Source: Halanaeroarchaeum sulfurireducens
GTDB lineage: Archaea > Halobacteriota > Halobacteria > Halobacteriales > Halobacteriaceae
Direction: 5' to 3'
NCBI RefSeq assembly: GCF_001011115.1
Contig: NZ_CP008874.1
Coordinates: 1,378,440-1,442,439 of the forward strand
Length of the DNA: 64,000 nt
Shown here: in pieces, positions 7,229 through 16,645 of the stretch
How the letters are laid out: each line of letters opens with the position of its first letter
How positions within the stretch are numbered: the stretch's first letter is position 1
Notes under the pieces: model-generated
What the model was told of the DNA's origin: nothing
What the model saw: the letters and a program-made list of their open reading frames with translations, nothing else
Database searches by the model: none
Program-made: the position numbers and the translations under genes

Positions 7229-9507
7229 GCGACCCGATAGAACTCACCGTCAAACCACTCAAACAGAAAGACGCGGGCCGTGGACTCGCCGCCGTCGATC
7301 GCGCGTCGATGCAGAAGATGGACCTCGAGAACGGGGACTACATCGTCATCGAGGGCACACAGCAGGGACGCGCCGTCGGGCGCGTCTGGCCGGGCTATCC
7401 CGAAGACGAGGGCAAGGGCGTCATTCGCATCGACGGTCGGCTCCGACAGGAGGCAGACGTCGGGATCGACGATCGGGTCACCGTGACGAAAGCCGATATC
7501 AAACCCGCGACCGCAGTGACCGTGGCCCTCCCCCAGAACCTTCGCATCCGGGGGAACGTCGAGCCGATGATTCGGGACAAGTTGAGCGGCCGACCCGTGA
7601 CCACGGGACAGACGGTGCCCGTGTCTCTGGGATTCGGCGGCATTGCCTCGGTTTCGGGCCAGCAGATCCCGCTGAAGATCGCTGAGACGGATCCCAGCGG
7701 CACGGTCGTCGTGACCGATTCCACCGAGATCCGGCTGAGCGAGCGCCCCGCCGAGGACATCGCTGGTCAGGAGACCGGCGCGGCGGACACCCCGAACATC
7801 ACCTACGAGGACATCGGTGGCCTGGACGAGGAACTCGAACAGGTCCGCGAGATGATCGAATTGCCTATGCGACACCCCGAGCTCTTCCAGCAGCTCGGCA
7901 TCGAACCGCCCAAGGGCGTTCTCCTCCACGGTCCGCCAGGGACCGGCAAGACCCTCATCGCGAAGGCCGTGGCGAGTGAGATCGATGCCGCCTTCAAGAA
8001 CATCTCCGGCCCGGAGATCATGTCGAAGTACTACGGCGAGTCCGAAGAGCAACTCCGCGAGGTCTTCGAGGAGGCCGAAGAGGAAGCCCCGGCCGTCATC
8101 TTCATCGACGAGATCGACTCCATCGCGCCCAAGCGCGGGGAAACCTCTGGCGACGTCGAGCGTCGGGTCGTTGCCCAGTTGCTCTCGCTAATGGACGGCC
8201 TCGAGGAGCGCGGCGACGTCGTCGTTATCGCGGCGACCAACCGCGTGGACGCCATCGACCCGGCACTGCGCCGCGGGGGACGCTTCGACCGCGAGATCGA
8301 GATCGGCGTCCCCGACAAGAAGGGGCGCAAGGAGATCTTCCAGGTCCACACGCGCGGCATGCCACTGACCGACGAAATCGACCTGGACGAGTTCGCCGAG
8401 AACACCCACGGCTACGTGGGTGCGGATATCGAGCAACTGGCAAAGGAAGGGGCGATGAACGCGCTCCGTCGCGTCCGCCCCCAGATCGACCTCGAGTCCG
8501 ACGAGATCGACGCCGAGATCCTGGAGGGAATCCAGGTCACGGAGGACGACTTCAAGCAGGCGATGAAGGGAATCGAGCCCGCCGGGCTCCGCGAGGTCTT
8601 CATCGAGGTACCCGACGTCACCTGGGAGTCGGTGGGCGGCCTGACCGAAACCAAAGAGCGTCTCCGCGAGACGGTCCAGTGGCCACTCGAGTACGGTACG
8701 GTATTCGAAGAGATGGATCTCGAACCGGCGAAGGGCATTCTTCTCTACGGGCCGCCGGGCACCGGGAAGACGCTCCTGGCCAAGGCCGTCGCCAACGAGT
8801 CGACCAGCAACTTCATCTCGGTGAAGGGGCCGGAGCTGCTCAACAAGTACGTCGGCGAATCCGAGAAGGGCGTTCGCGAGATCTTTCAGAAGGCCCGGCA
8901 GAACGCGCCGACGATCATCTTCTTCGACGAGATCGACTCCGTCGCCGGCGAGCGGGGCCGCCACGCCGGTGACTCCGGCGTCGGCGAGCGCGTGGTTTCC
9001 CAGCTCCTCACGGAACTCGACGGCATCGAGGACTTAGAGGACGTCGTGGTCGTTGCCACGACGAACCGCCCGGATCTCATCGACTCGGCACTGTTGCGCC
9101 CGGGGCGGCTCGACCGGCACATCCACGTGCCCGTCCCCGACCAAGAAGCACGCAAAGCCATCTTCGAGGTTCATACCGAGAACAAGCCCCTGGCCGACGA
9201 CATCGACCTGGATGAACTCGCTCGACGGACTGAGAACTACGTGGGCGCCGACATCGAAGCCGTCTGCCGGGAGGCCACAATGTCTGCGACCCGCGAATTC
9301 ATCAATAGCGTCGCTCCCGACGAGGCAGAAGACAGCGTCGGCAACGTCCGGATCACGATGGACCACTTCGAGGAGGCCCTCGAGTCGGTCGCCCCGAGCG
9401 TCGACGACGAGGTGACCGAGCGCTACGAGGAGATGGAAGAGCGGTTCAAAAAGGCGCGGACGGCACCCGAAGACGAAGACCAGGCGGGCGGTCGAGCGTT
9501 CCAGTAA
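7225..9507 (+). CDS. cdc48: Cdc48/VAT-type AAA+ ATPase
   Basis: A 760-residue double-AAA ATPase of the Cdc48/p97/VAT family, an unfoldase that delivers proteins to the proteasome. The N-terminal double-psi barrel ([15 protein letters not shown]...) is followed by D1 with GPPGTGKT near residue 236 and [12 protein letters not shown], and D2 with GPPGTGKT near 509 and [18 protein letters not shown] arginines are visible in both ([25 protein letters not shown]). The C-terminus lacks the HbYX proteasome-docking motif and ends ...GGRAFQ. It is co-transcribed with the Hsp20-like gene under the palindrome-bearing promoter, which points to stress control. Confidence 0.96.
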   Translation: MSDPIELTVKPLKQKDAGRGLAAVDRASMQKMDLENGDYIVIEGTQQGRAVGRVWPGYPEDEGKGVIRIDGRLRQEADVGIDDRVTVTKADIKPATAVTVALPQNLRIRGNVEPMIRDKLSGRPVTTGQTVPVSLGFGGIASVSGQQIPLKIAETDPSGTVVVTDSTEIRLSERPAEDIAGQETGAADTPNITYEDIGGLDEELEQVREMIELPMRHPELFQQLGIEPPKGVLLHGPPGTGKTLIAKAVASEIDAAFKNISGPEIMSKYYGESEEQLREVFEEAEEEAPAVIFIDEIDSIAPKRGETSGDVERRVVAQLLSLMDGLEERGDVVVIAATNRVDAIDPALRRGGRFDREIEIGVPDKKGRKEIFQVHTRGMPLTDEIDLDEFAENTHGYVGADIEQLAKEGAMNALRRVRPQIDLESDEIDAEILEGIQVTEDDFKQAMKGIEPAGLREVFIEVPDVTWESVGGLTETKERLRETVQWPLEYGTVFEEMDLEPAKGILLYGPPGTGKTLLAKAVANESTSNFISVKGPELLNKYVGESEKGVREIFQKARQNAPTIIFFDEIDSVAGERGRHAGDSGVGERVVSQLLTELDGIEDLEDVVVVATTNRPDLIDSALLRPGRLDRHIHVPVPDQEARKAIFEVHTENKPLADDIDLDELARRTENYVGADIEAVCREATMSATREFINSVAPDEAEDSVGNVRITMDHFEEALESVAPSVDDEVTERYEEMEERFKKARTAPEDEDQAGGRAFQ

Positions 9508-9547
9508 CGCCGGGTGTCCGCCCGAAAGACCGGACCTTTCGAACCGG

Positions 9548-10330
9548 TCACTCTAGCTTCTCCGCGGCGTCACGTTCGAGGAGTGGCTCGGCGTTCTCCG
9601 TGGGCAACTGAACCACGTCGTCCTCGTACAGCGAGTACTCCCGCTCGTCCACTCCAAAAATTTCGCCGACGTCGCTCGTCACTCGAACCGTCGTCGTCTC
9701 GACGTCGTCGGCAGCGGAATCGGACTGGGTGGCCGCTTCGCCCACGTCCGTCTCGTCAGCCGAGTTCGTCTCCGCGTCCGGTCCACCGCCCATCGCCTCC
9801 GCAGCAGGCGCCCCGGTGCCATTCTGCGATGGGTCCGCAGGCGATTCCGGCGGGTCGTCGGCCGGGTGTGTACTGGCGGCGTCCGATTCGTCGTTGCTGC
9901 CAGGTTCGGTGTCTGCCGCCCCGCGTTCGGCCTCGATGGGGGCGTCGCCCGCGATGACGTCCAGAACACCCTGTTTGTTCTCCTTGATGCGGTCGACGAG
10001 GTCGGTGTAGAGGTCGCGCTCCTCGTTCGTGAGTCCGGTCTGATCGTCGGGCATCCCGGCGGCAGCCAGACTCGCCTGTTTGACGAGTTTGCCGATGCGA
10101 CGCTCGTAGATGGCCTCGGCGACCTGTTCGGCGACCTCGATCTCGTCGGTCAGCTCGTTGACGGTGTCGTTGCGGAACGGCTCGTCGGCCTCGGCCGCCA
10201 CGCGGTCACGCTCCTCGCGCAGCTCCTGAATGTAGGTCGCGACGTCGGCGTAAAACGAATCGCGTAGCTCCTGGAGGCCGTCGGTCGCTCGCTCGCGGGT
10301 CTGTACGGCGCGTAACTCCTCGAGATCCAT
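9548..10330 (-). CDS. GINS complex subunit Gins51
   Basis: A 260-residue protein directly downstream of primase, the usual archaeal position of Gins51, which joins MCM and the Cdc45/GAN homologue in the replicative helicase complex. The N-terminal helical A domain (residues 1-105, MDLEELRAVQTRERATDG...) and a small beta-rich B domain at the C-terminus (about 205-260, VRVTSDVGEIFGVDEREYSL...DVVQLP) are joined by a long acidic low-complexity linker (about 125-200) typical of halophiles. The A-then-B order is that of Gins51/Sld5. Primase ends 3 bp before its start. Confidence 0.85.
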   Translation of the reverse strand: MDLEELRAVQTRERATDGLQELRDSFYADVATYIQELREERDRVAAEADEPFRNDTVNELTDEIEVAEQVAEAIYERRIGKLVKQASLAAAGMPDDQTGLTNEERDLYTDLVDRIKENKQGVLDVIAGDAPIEAERGAADTEPGSNDESDAASTHPADDPPESPADPSQNGTGAPAAEAMGGGPDAETNSADETDVGEAATQSDSAADDVETTTVRVTSDVGEIFGVDEREYSLYEDDVVQLPTENAEPLLERDAAEKLE

Positions 10331-10333
10331 CGT

Positions 10334-11509
10334 CTATTCTTTGGCCTTCTCGGCCGCCCCGCGGGCCATGAGGAATATACCCGCGTACTCTGGAAGTACC
10401 TTACGTCCCGGGGACACCACGCGCACTTCGCCGTCGAACTCGAGTCGGGTCTCGTCCTCGACCTCGACTGCGATGTCGTGACCACGGAACGTCTCGGGGA
10501 TGGCATCGGAGAGCGGATCGAAATCGGACACCTCGTCGGGGGCGAGCGGGGTGACGAGCAGACCGCTCCCGCCATGGAGTGTCTCCGGAAGCCGGATGAG
10601 CCGGTGGGTGTCGGTCGTCACCGGTTCGTCGATGTAGGCGGCACCGTCCTCGACCGTTTCCCGGACGAGTTGCCGGGCCACGGGGAGGAATGCGGGGTGG
10701 ACGTCGACGTTCCCCGAGCGCACCTGTTCGGTGTTGTCCCGCACTACCGTCAACACCGCGTTCGCGTTCTTCTCCCCGATTCGGTCGAAGCTCTGCAGAT
10801 AGTCGATCGCCGCCTCCTCGTCCATATCCAGGAGATCGTCGACGAAGTCGCCGATCCGTTCGGTGGCACGCCGACCCCACCCGCCGTCAGTGGGGAGCGA
10901 CCGGCGCGTCGTCGGCGTCTTCCGGCCCCGCCCGCCGACGGCCTCCTCCTCGACTAGCGATTCGAGTTCGACGCCCTGACCCCGGACGTACTCGACGACC
11001 TCCCGACGCTGTTGGCGATCGAGGCCGCGGACGTCCTCGTCGCGGACGTGGACGTGATAGCCGCGACCGCCCGAGAACGCCACGAACAGGTCCTCGAAGC
11101 CGAAATCGTCAGTAAGAAGATAAACGAGTCGTTCCAGGGAGTCCTTGCCCGCGGCCAGCATCTCGGCGTAGGTCGTCTCCGCCGGGTCGACGTTCGGCAG
11201 ATGGTCGGCGTCGATGTCGAAGACCAGATCGGATCCGCGCCACCCCTTCTCGGCCATGGAGCGCGCGCTCGGGTCGTCGTAGTAGCCGGCCGAGTAGTAC
11301 ACGTGCCGCGGGCGTTCCCGGGCGAGGAACGTCTCTATGTCGCCCAGATCGAGCTGGGAGCGGTGACGGACCATCGTCGTGTCCGGCCCCGACGTCCACG
11401 GGATGTATCCCCATTCGCGGGCGGCCGGATCCGGGGGCGCCGTCGGGGTCGACCAGCGGTAGTGATCGCGGAAACGGCCCCCCAGATAGGCCCGCGTTCG
11501 GTCCTCCAT
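10334..11509 (-). CDS. priS: DNA primase small (catalytic) subunit
   Basis: A 391-residue eukaryotic-type primase catalytic subunit that makes RNA primers with PriL. Motifs include YYSAGYYDDP near residue 71, the metal-binding DLVFDIDAD (Asp98, Asp100) and SGGRGYHVHV, the nucleotide-binding histidine region. Length is standard for haloarchaea. The gene starts a minus-strand pair with gins51, so leading components of the replisome are co-expressed. The large subunit is not in the window. Confidence 0.95.
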   Translation of the reverse strand: MEDRTRAYLGGRFRDHYRWSTPTAPPDPAAREWGYIPWTSGPDTTMVRHRSQLDLGDIETFLARERPRHVYYSAGYYDDPSARSMAEKGWRGSDLVFDIDADHLPNVDPAETTYAEMLAAGKDSLERLVYLLTDDFGFEDLFVAFSGGRGYHVHVRDEDVRGLDRQQRREVVEYVRGQGVELESLVEEEAVGGRGRKTPTTRRSLPTDGGWGRRATERIGDFVDDLLDMDEEAAIDYLQSFDRIGEKNANAVLTVVRDNTEQVRSGNVDVHPAFLPVARQLVRETVEDGAAYIDEPVTTDTHRLIRLPETLHGGSGLLVTPLAPDEVSDFDPLSDAIPETFRGHDIAVEVEDETRLEFDGEVRVVSPGRKVLPEYAGIFLMARGAAEKAKE

Positions 11510-11557
11510 GTCGCACCGGGGTACGAAAGCTGGTGGTAAAGGCGTATCGCTCCGTGT

Positions 11558-12034
11558 TCACCGGCCGAGCAATTCGGAGATGCGATCGACGAGGTCCTCC
11601 TCGTCCCCCAGTCGGAGGTAGAAGGCGGGAGCGCCGTCCTCGTAGTAGTTGTCGATCCGTCGCACGATGGAAAACCCGATGTGCTGGTAGAACTCCAGTG
11701 CGTTTCCATTCGTCGTCCGGACGTGGCAGGTAACCTCGCCGTACTCCTCGGCAACCAGTCCGATGAGCCGTTCGCCGAACCCGTCGCCACGGTAGGCATC
11801 GTCGACGGCCAAAAAGAGGAGGTATCCGTCACCACGAGCGGACGCGAACCCGATGAGGGTGTCGCCGTCGAAGTAGGCGTAGACGGTCGATCGGCGGTAG
11901 GCGTCCGAGAAGAAGCCCCAGCGCTGTTTGAGGAGGCCCTCCTCATCCCGTATCGACTCCTTGAGGTCCCAGGCCTCCGAGAGGTATTCGTCGTCCCCCG
12001 GTGGGATCACTTTCTCATCAACCGTGACACTCAC
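11558..12034 (-). CDS. GNAT-family N-acetyltransferase (RimI-like)
   Basis: A 158-residue single GNAT domain. The acetyl-CoA-binding motif A is LFLAVDDAYRGDGFGERLI (R/Q-x-x-G-x-G/A variant RGDGFGE), preceded by the FASARGDGYLL strand and followed by HVRTTNGNALEFYQHIGF, the usual N-x-x-A-x-x-F-Y motif. Proteins of this kind acetylate protein N-termini or small amines; the target is not evident. It lies upstream of priS in the same orientation with a 48-bp gap. A TATA-like AAATAAATA at about 12056-12064 is the right distance for a near-leaderless transcript. Confidence 0.85.
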   Translation of the reverse strand: MSVTVDEKVIPPGDDEYLSEAWDLKESIRDEEGLLKQRWGFFSDAYRRSTVYAYFDGDTLIGFASARGDGYLLFLAVDDAYRGDGFGERLIGLVAEEYGEVTCHVRTTNGNALEFYQHIGFSIVRRIDNYYEDGAPAFYLRLGDEEDLVDRISELLGR

Positions 12035-12206
12035 ACGATATTCCTAATGGGGGCGCGTATTTATTTTTACCGTCCATGATACGGTGTGCCATCGTCGTCG
12101 GCTGGCCGAACCCAGCGGAGCGGGTCACGTCCGCCCGGTTTCAATACAGCGGCAGCCGTATCCGGCGTATGAGCACCCGTCACATTCATAGCGGAGGGGG
12201 GTCCTG

Positions 12207-12617
12207 ATGCCGTTCGAATTGCGAGATCACACCGCCGACATCGCCGTCGAGGCGACCGGCACAACGCTCGGAGCGGTGTTCGCCGCCGTCGCCGGGGGAA
12301 TGACGGCAGCGATGGCCGAGGAAATCCCCGCCACGGGCGACCGGTTCGCCTTCACCGTCACTGCGGAGGGCAGGGAGGCACTGTTGTTCGACTACCTCGA
12401 CCGACTCATCTACGAACGTGACGTCCGGCAGATACTCCCGGTCGACCACGAGGCGTCGGTCACAGGGGCCAGCGAGGAGTGGACCGTCGAGGCGTCTGCC
12501 CGGGGGGTGCCCCTGGCGGACGTCGTGGCGCGCGATCTAAAAGCTGTCACATATTCGGAGATGGAACTCGCCGAACGGGACGGGGAATGGTACGCGTACG
12601 TGGTCTTCGACGTGTGA
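12207..12617 (+). CDS. Archease, RtcB activator
   Basis: A 136-residue archease. Hallmarks are the N-terminal FELRDHTADIAVEATG with the conserved Asp-His, the RLIYERDV stretch, and the C-terminal KAVTYSEMELAERDG with the metal-site residues. Archease lets the RNA ligase RtcB perform multiple turnovers of guanylylation. Here rtcB follows on the same strand after 138 bp, so they are likely co-regulated for tRNA splicing and RNA repair. A GGAGG Shine-Dalgarno-like stretch precedes the ATG. The last codons are the first unit of a downstream repeat. Confidence 0.95.
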   Translation: MPFELRDHTADIAVEATGTTLGAVFAAVAGGMTAAMAEEIPATGDRFAFTVTAEGREALLFDYLDRLIYERDVRQILPVDHEASVTGASEEWTVEASARGVPLADVVARDLKAVTYSEMELAERDGEWYAYVVFDV

Positions 12618-12713
12618 TCAGGCCGATTGACGTGTGATTGTGTGAGTTCTAGTCGGTTGACGTGGGATCGGGTCAGTTGACACGTGATCGGGCCGATTGT
12701 CACGAGATCGGGC
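12609..12713. repeat. Degenerate 20-bp tandem repeat after archease
   Basis: Five imperfect units with the consensus GACGTGTGATCGGGCCGATT run from the last two codons and stop of the archease gene towards rtcB; one unit carries a 10-bp insertion and the last is truncated. As in the array at 3.4 kb, the unit contains GTGTGA, that is, the end of the gene with its stop codon. Possible roles are termination or leader structure for rtcB; slippage duplication is the simplest origin. Confidence 0.75.
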
Positions 12714-12755
12714 CGGGCCGAAACGTACACATCAGTGCCGAGTTAATTGGACAGT

Positions 12756-15641
12756 ATGACTACATTTGATGCGGACGGCATCGAGTTAACCCGGATCGAG
12801 GACAACGTCTGGGAAATCGAGGCCGAGGAAGAAATGAATGTGCCCGTCCGCGTGATGGCGAGCGAGGCACTTCTCGAGGAGATCCAGCAGGACAAGACCC
12901 TCCAGCAGATCAAAAACGTCACCCATCTCCCCGGAATCCAGTCCCCGGCGGTCTGCATGCCGGACGGCCACCAGGGGTACGGGTTCCCGGTCGGAGGGGT
13001 GGCTGCCACAGATGCCGAAAACGGCGTCATCAGCCCTGGAGGCGTCGGGTATGACATCAATTGCCTAGCGGGAGATACGGACGTCCTCCTCTCGTTCGGG
13101 CGACGGCGCTCCATCCAAACGCTCGACGACGGAGTCGCAAGCGAGTCCGCGCGTGTTATCTCCGACCGGCCCACAGACGCGGACGTTCAGCTGTTCACGG
13201 AGTCGGAAAAGCCGGTTCTGGAACTCGTAACCGAGGCTGGAACCACGATCGAGGCCAGTCGGGATCACCCGTTCCGAACCCCGTCTGGGATGACGGAGGC
13301 CGACGAACTGGAACGAGGCTCGATCGTCCACGTTCACCCCTTCGACGGACTGCCCGACGAGGAGCCACCGTCCAAGACGATACTCACCAAAGACGACTTC
13401 TCGGACGAGGATCCCCAGCTGATCGCGGCGCTCGAGCGACGAGACCTGCTCCCGCTCTCCACGGACGATGAGGCGTTCCATCGGTTGTTGAAACTCGTGG
13501 GATTCCACACGGGCGACGGTTCGAAGAGCGGCAACCAGACGTGGTTCTACGGCGACCCCGAGGACCTCGAGGAGATCGCTACAGACATCGAGGCGATCGG
13601 TTTCACGCCGTCGAAGATCTACGAACGCGAGCGGACACACACCATCGATGGGAACTCCTTCGAGCGGACCGAGTACAGCGTTCGATCGACGGCGAACTCC
13701 TTCGCGGCGCTTCTCGAACGGCTGGGGGCGCCGACGGGGCGGAAAGTCGCCTCGGATTTTACCGTTCCAGACTACGTCGAGGACCTCACGGACTGGCAGA
13801 AGGCCCTCTATCTCTCGGCGTTCTTCGGCGCGGAGATGAGTGCACCCGACACCGTCGCGGCAATGAACTTCTATGCCCCATCGGTCTCGCACAACCGGCT
13901 AGAATCCGTCGAGGAGGCAGGTGCGCAGTTCCTCCGAGAGTTGATGGACCTCCTTGAGGACGTTGGGATCGAAACGAACGAACTCGAGCGGGTCGAACGG
14001 ACAGATCGAACGCAGGAGGTGAGTGTCCGATTCCGCTTCGGGGTCTCCAGCGAGGCGAGGAATTTGATTCGGTTCTTCACGACGGTCGGGTACCGGTACA
14101 ACGCCGAGAAGCAGCGTCGTGGCCTCCAGGCAGCGGCGTATCTCGAGAAAAAAGAGCGAGCCATCGAGCGACGGACGTCGATCGCCCGCAAGGCCGTCAC
14201 GATGTCGGACGGTGGGACGCCCGTGAGCGAGATTGCGTCCTCGTTCGACGTGGTGAATCGACGCTTCATCGAACGGAGCATCTACGATCAACGTGTGGGA
14301 CGGCCGAGGCCCTCGGCGGACTTTCCCGACTTCGAGGAGTTCGTCGAGACACACCCCATGGGTTCGGACATGACGATTCCGGTTCGTATCGAGGATATTC
14401 GGCCACTCGGAGAGAAATCGGTGTACGATATCGGCGTGGCACACGAGGCACACAACTTCGTCGCGAACGGGTTCGTCGTCTCGAACTGCGGCGTCCGAAT
14501 GGTGAAAACAAACCTCACCTACGAGGACGTACAGGGCCACGAGGAGGAACTCGTGAACGCCCTCTTCGACGCAGTTCCGTCGGGGCTGGGCGGGGGTGGT
14601 GTCGTCCAGGGGACGACCGCGACCATCGACGAGATCCTCGACCGGGGCATGCAATGGGCGCTCGACAACGGGTACGCCATCGAGGACGACCTCGAACACT
14701 GTGAGGACAACGGCTTCCGCGAGGAGGCCGACCCCTCGACGGTCTCAGACGAGGCGAAAAACCGGGGGCGCAAACAGATCGGAAGCCTGGGAAGTGGAAA
14801 CCACTTCCTTGAGGTGCAGCGGGTCACGGACATCTATCGCGAGGACGTCGCCGAGGCGTTCGGCCTCAGGGAAGACCAGATCGTCGTCCTGATTCACTGT
14901 GGTTCACGGGGACTCGGTCACCAGGTCTGCACCGATTACCTCCGCCGTATCGAACAGGACCACTCCGATCTGCTCGAGTCACTTCCCGACAAGGAACTGG
15001 CCGCTGCACCGGCGGGGAGCCCGCTGGCCGAGGACTACTACGGCGCGATGAACGCGGCCATCAACTTCGCGTGGGTGAACCGACAGCTCGTCATGCATCA
15101 GACCCGTCAGGTCTTCGCCGACGTCTTCGAGACGGACTGGCGGGACCTGGACATGTATCTGCTCTACGACGTGGCTCACAACATCGCGAAAAAGGAGACG
15201 CACACGGTGGCGGGCGAAAAAAAGGAACTCTTCGTCCATCGCAAGGGCGCGACCCGGGCGTTCCCGGCCGGACACCCGGAGGTGCCCGAGGCATACCGAG
15301 ACGTCGGACAGCCAGTCATCATTCCCGGAAGCATGGGCTCTGGAAGCTACGTTCTGCGCGGCGGGGAGAACTCGCTGGACCGAACGTTCGGATCGACCGC
15401 GCATGGGGCCGGGCGGCTGATGAGCCGGACGCAGGCCAAACAGGAGTTCTGGGGCGAAGACGTTCGGGACGAACTCCGCGACGAGAACCAGATCTACGTC
15501 AAAGCACAGAGCGGGGCCACCATCGCCGAGGAGGCCCCCGGCGTGTACAAGGACGTCGACGAGGTCGTCCGGGTCTCCGAAGAACTGGGCATCGGTGACT
15601 CGGTCGCCCGTACCTATCCGGTCGTGAACATCAAAGGGTGA
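12756..15641 (+). CDS. rtcB: RNA-splicing ligase RtcB, interrupted by an intein
   Basis: A 961-residue precursor of the 3'-phosphate/5'-OH RNA ligase that joins tRNA exons. The N-extein (residues 1-102) contains MPDGHQGYGFPVGGVAA and ends GGVGYDIN; the C-extein resumes with CGVRMVKTNL, so the intein sits directly before the active-site, Mn-binding cysteine. The C-extein carries LGSGNHFLEVQ, IHCGSRGLGHQV, HRKGATRAFPAG and the GTP-linked histidine region FGSTAHGAGR. The mature ligase would be 486 residues, normal for the family. I start at ATG 12756 (MTTFDADG) rather than the in-frame TTG at 12747. Activity must depend on protein splicing. Confidence 0.96.
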   Translation: MTTFDADGIELTRIEDNVWEIEAEEEMNVPVRVMASEALLEEIQQDKTLQQIKNVTHLPGIQSPAVCMPDGHQGYGFPVGGVAATDAENGVISPGGVGYDINCLAGDTDVLLSFGRRRSIQTLDDGVASESARVISDRPTDADVQLFTESEKPVLELVTEAGTTIEASRDHPFRTPSGMTEADELERGSIVHVHPFDGLPDEEPPSKTILTKDDFSDEDPQLIAALERRDLLPLSTDDEAFHRLLKLVGFHTGDGSKSGNQTWFYGDPEDLEEIATDIEAIGFTPSKIYERERTHTIDGNSFERTEYSVRSTANSFAALLERLGAPTGRKVASDFTVPDYVEDLTDWQKALYLSAFFGAEMSAPDTVAAMNFYAPSVSHNRLESVEEAGAQFLRELMDLLEDVGIETNELERVERTDRTQEVSVRFRFGVSSEARNLIRFFTTVGYRYNAEKQRRGLQAAAYLEKKERAIERRTSIARKAVTMSDGGTPVSEIASSFDVVNRRFIERSIYDQRVGRPRPSADFPDFEEFVETHPMGSDMTIPVRIEDIRPLGEKSVYDIGVAHEAHNFVANGFVVSNCGVRMVKTNLTYEDVQGHEEELVNALFDAVPSGLGGGGVVQGTTATIDEILDRGMQWALDNGYAIEDDLEHCEDNGFREEADPSTVSDEAKNRGRKQIGSLGSGNHFLEVQRVTDIYREDVAEAFGLREDQIVVLIHCGSRGLGHQVCTDYLRRIEQDHSDLLESLPDKELAAAPAGSPLAEDYYGAMNAAINFAWVNRQLVMHQTRQVFADVFETDWRDLDMYLLYDVAHNIAKKETHTVAGEKKELFVHRKGATRAFPAGHPEVPEAYRDVGQPVIIPGSMGSGSYVLRGGENSLDRTFGSTAHGAGRLMSRTQAKQEFWGEDVRDELRDENQIYVKAQSGATIAEEAPGVYKDVDEVVRVSEELGIGDSVARTYPVVNIKG
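13062..14486 (+). mobile_element. Intein with DOD homing endonuclease inside RtcB
   Basis: This encodes 475 residues of a class-1 intein. Block A is CLAGDTDVLLSF with Cys1; block B is TTIEASRDHPF with the expected Thr/His; the LAGLIDADG endonuclease is present as LLKLVGFHTGDG near residue 247 and LYLSAFFGAEMS near 350, both retaining acidic residues; block F is SVYDIGVAHEAHNFVANG. The C-terminus is VVSN followed by Cys+1: the final Asn is present but the usual penultimate His is Ser. The insertion site in the most conserved part of the active site is typical for inteins, and an RtcB intein is also known in Pyrococcus horikoshii. Confidence 0.93.
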
Positions 15642-15751
15642 GCGGCCCCACGACACACAGTCCCAGATACACGGCCACTGGCGCAGACCAATGGGACGCC
15701 TGACCGCGGATTCCCGGAAAGCATTTGGATTCGCCCGCGAAGGGTCACGGT

Positions 15752-16603
15752 ATGATCGACGAGACCGCCGAGGAGATCCGTGAGATGCGAACCCACAGCT
15801 CCTCGGTCGTCGCCGTGAAGGCCGCTCAGGCGCTTCTCGAGGTCACCGAACAGTCCTTTCCGACCGTCGAGGAGTACGTTCGCGCCCTCGAACGAAATAG
15901 CAGCGCCCTCCGTCGTGCGAACTCATCGCACGCCTCGCTGGTGACGACCCAGCGTCAGATCGTCGCCGCCATCGACGAGGGCGATTTCGAGGGCGTGGAG
16001 ACCGCCAAGGAACGGACCAGGGATGTGATCCAGTCCGTCATCGCGGACGTCGAACGCGGCAAGGCGAAAGCGGCCGAACGGCTCGCCGAGGAACTGTCAG
16101 ACGGTTCGACGCTGCTCTTGCACGACTACTCGACGACCGTCATCGAGGCAATTACGAAAGCCATCGGGGCTGGCAAGTCCTTCGACGCCTACGTCACCGA
16201 GGCCCGGCCCCGATACCTCGGTCGGAAGACGGCCCGCGAGTTGGGTGCCATCGACGGCGTGGCGCCGACGCTGATCGTGGACGGAGCCGCCGGTCACTAC
16301 ATGTCCGATATCGACGAGGTCCTCGTCGGCATGGACTGCGTCGTCGACGACGTCCTCTACAATCGAATCGGTACGTATCCGATCGCCGCGGTCGCCGCGA
16401 ACGCGAACGTCCCCGTGACGGTCGCCGGATCGAGTGCCAAAATCGTCGATGGGAGTTTCCAGTTCGAGAACGATTTCCGCTCCCCGTCGGAGGTCATCAG
16501 AGAACCGCCGGAGGGATTCGACGTCACGAACCCGGCCTACGACGCGACCCCGACCGACCTCCTCTCCCGGGTCGTCACTGACGAGGGAATCCGGGAGTGC
16601 TGA
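15752..16603 (+). CDS. eIF2B-alpha-like protein, probable ribose-1,5-bisphosphate isomerase
   Basis: A 283-residue member of the eIF2B/methylthioribose-1-phosphate isomerase/R15P isomerase superfamily. It has an N-terminal helical domain (MIDETAEEIREMRTHSSS) and the Rossmann-like C-terminal domain with LLHDYSTTV, ARPRYLGRKTARELGA, and VLVGMDCVVDDVLYNRIGTYPIA. In archaea this subfamily converts ribose-1,5-bisphosphate to ribulose-1,5-bisphosphate in nucleoside breakdown rather than exchanging GDP on eIF2. I favour the isomerase role, supported by nucleoside-salvage genes at 61.9-64 kb; translation-factor function is not excluded. Start is ATG 15752. Confidence 0.82.
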   Translation: MIDETAEEIREMRTHSSSVVAVKAAQALLEVTEQSFPTVEEYVRALERNSSALRRANSSHASLVTTQRQIVAAIDEGDFEGVETAKERTRDVIQSVIADVERGKAKAAERLAEELSDGSTLLLHDYSTTVIEAITKAIGAGKSFDAYVTEARPRYLGRKTARELGAIDGVAPTLIVDGAAGHYMSDIDEVLVGMDCVVDDVLYNRIGTYPIAAVAANANVPVTVAGSSAKIVDGSFQFENDFRSPSEVIREPPEGFDVTNPAYDATPTDLLSRVVTDEGIREC

Positions 16604-16645
16604 AGGGCCGACCGGTTTACGTGGGTGCGAAAAGAAACGGCCCAC

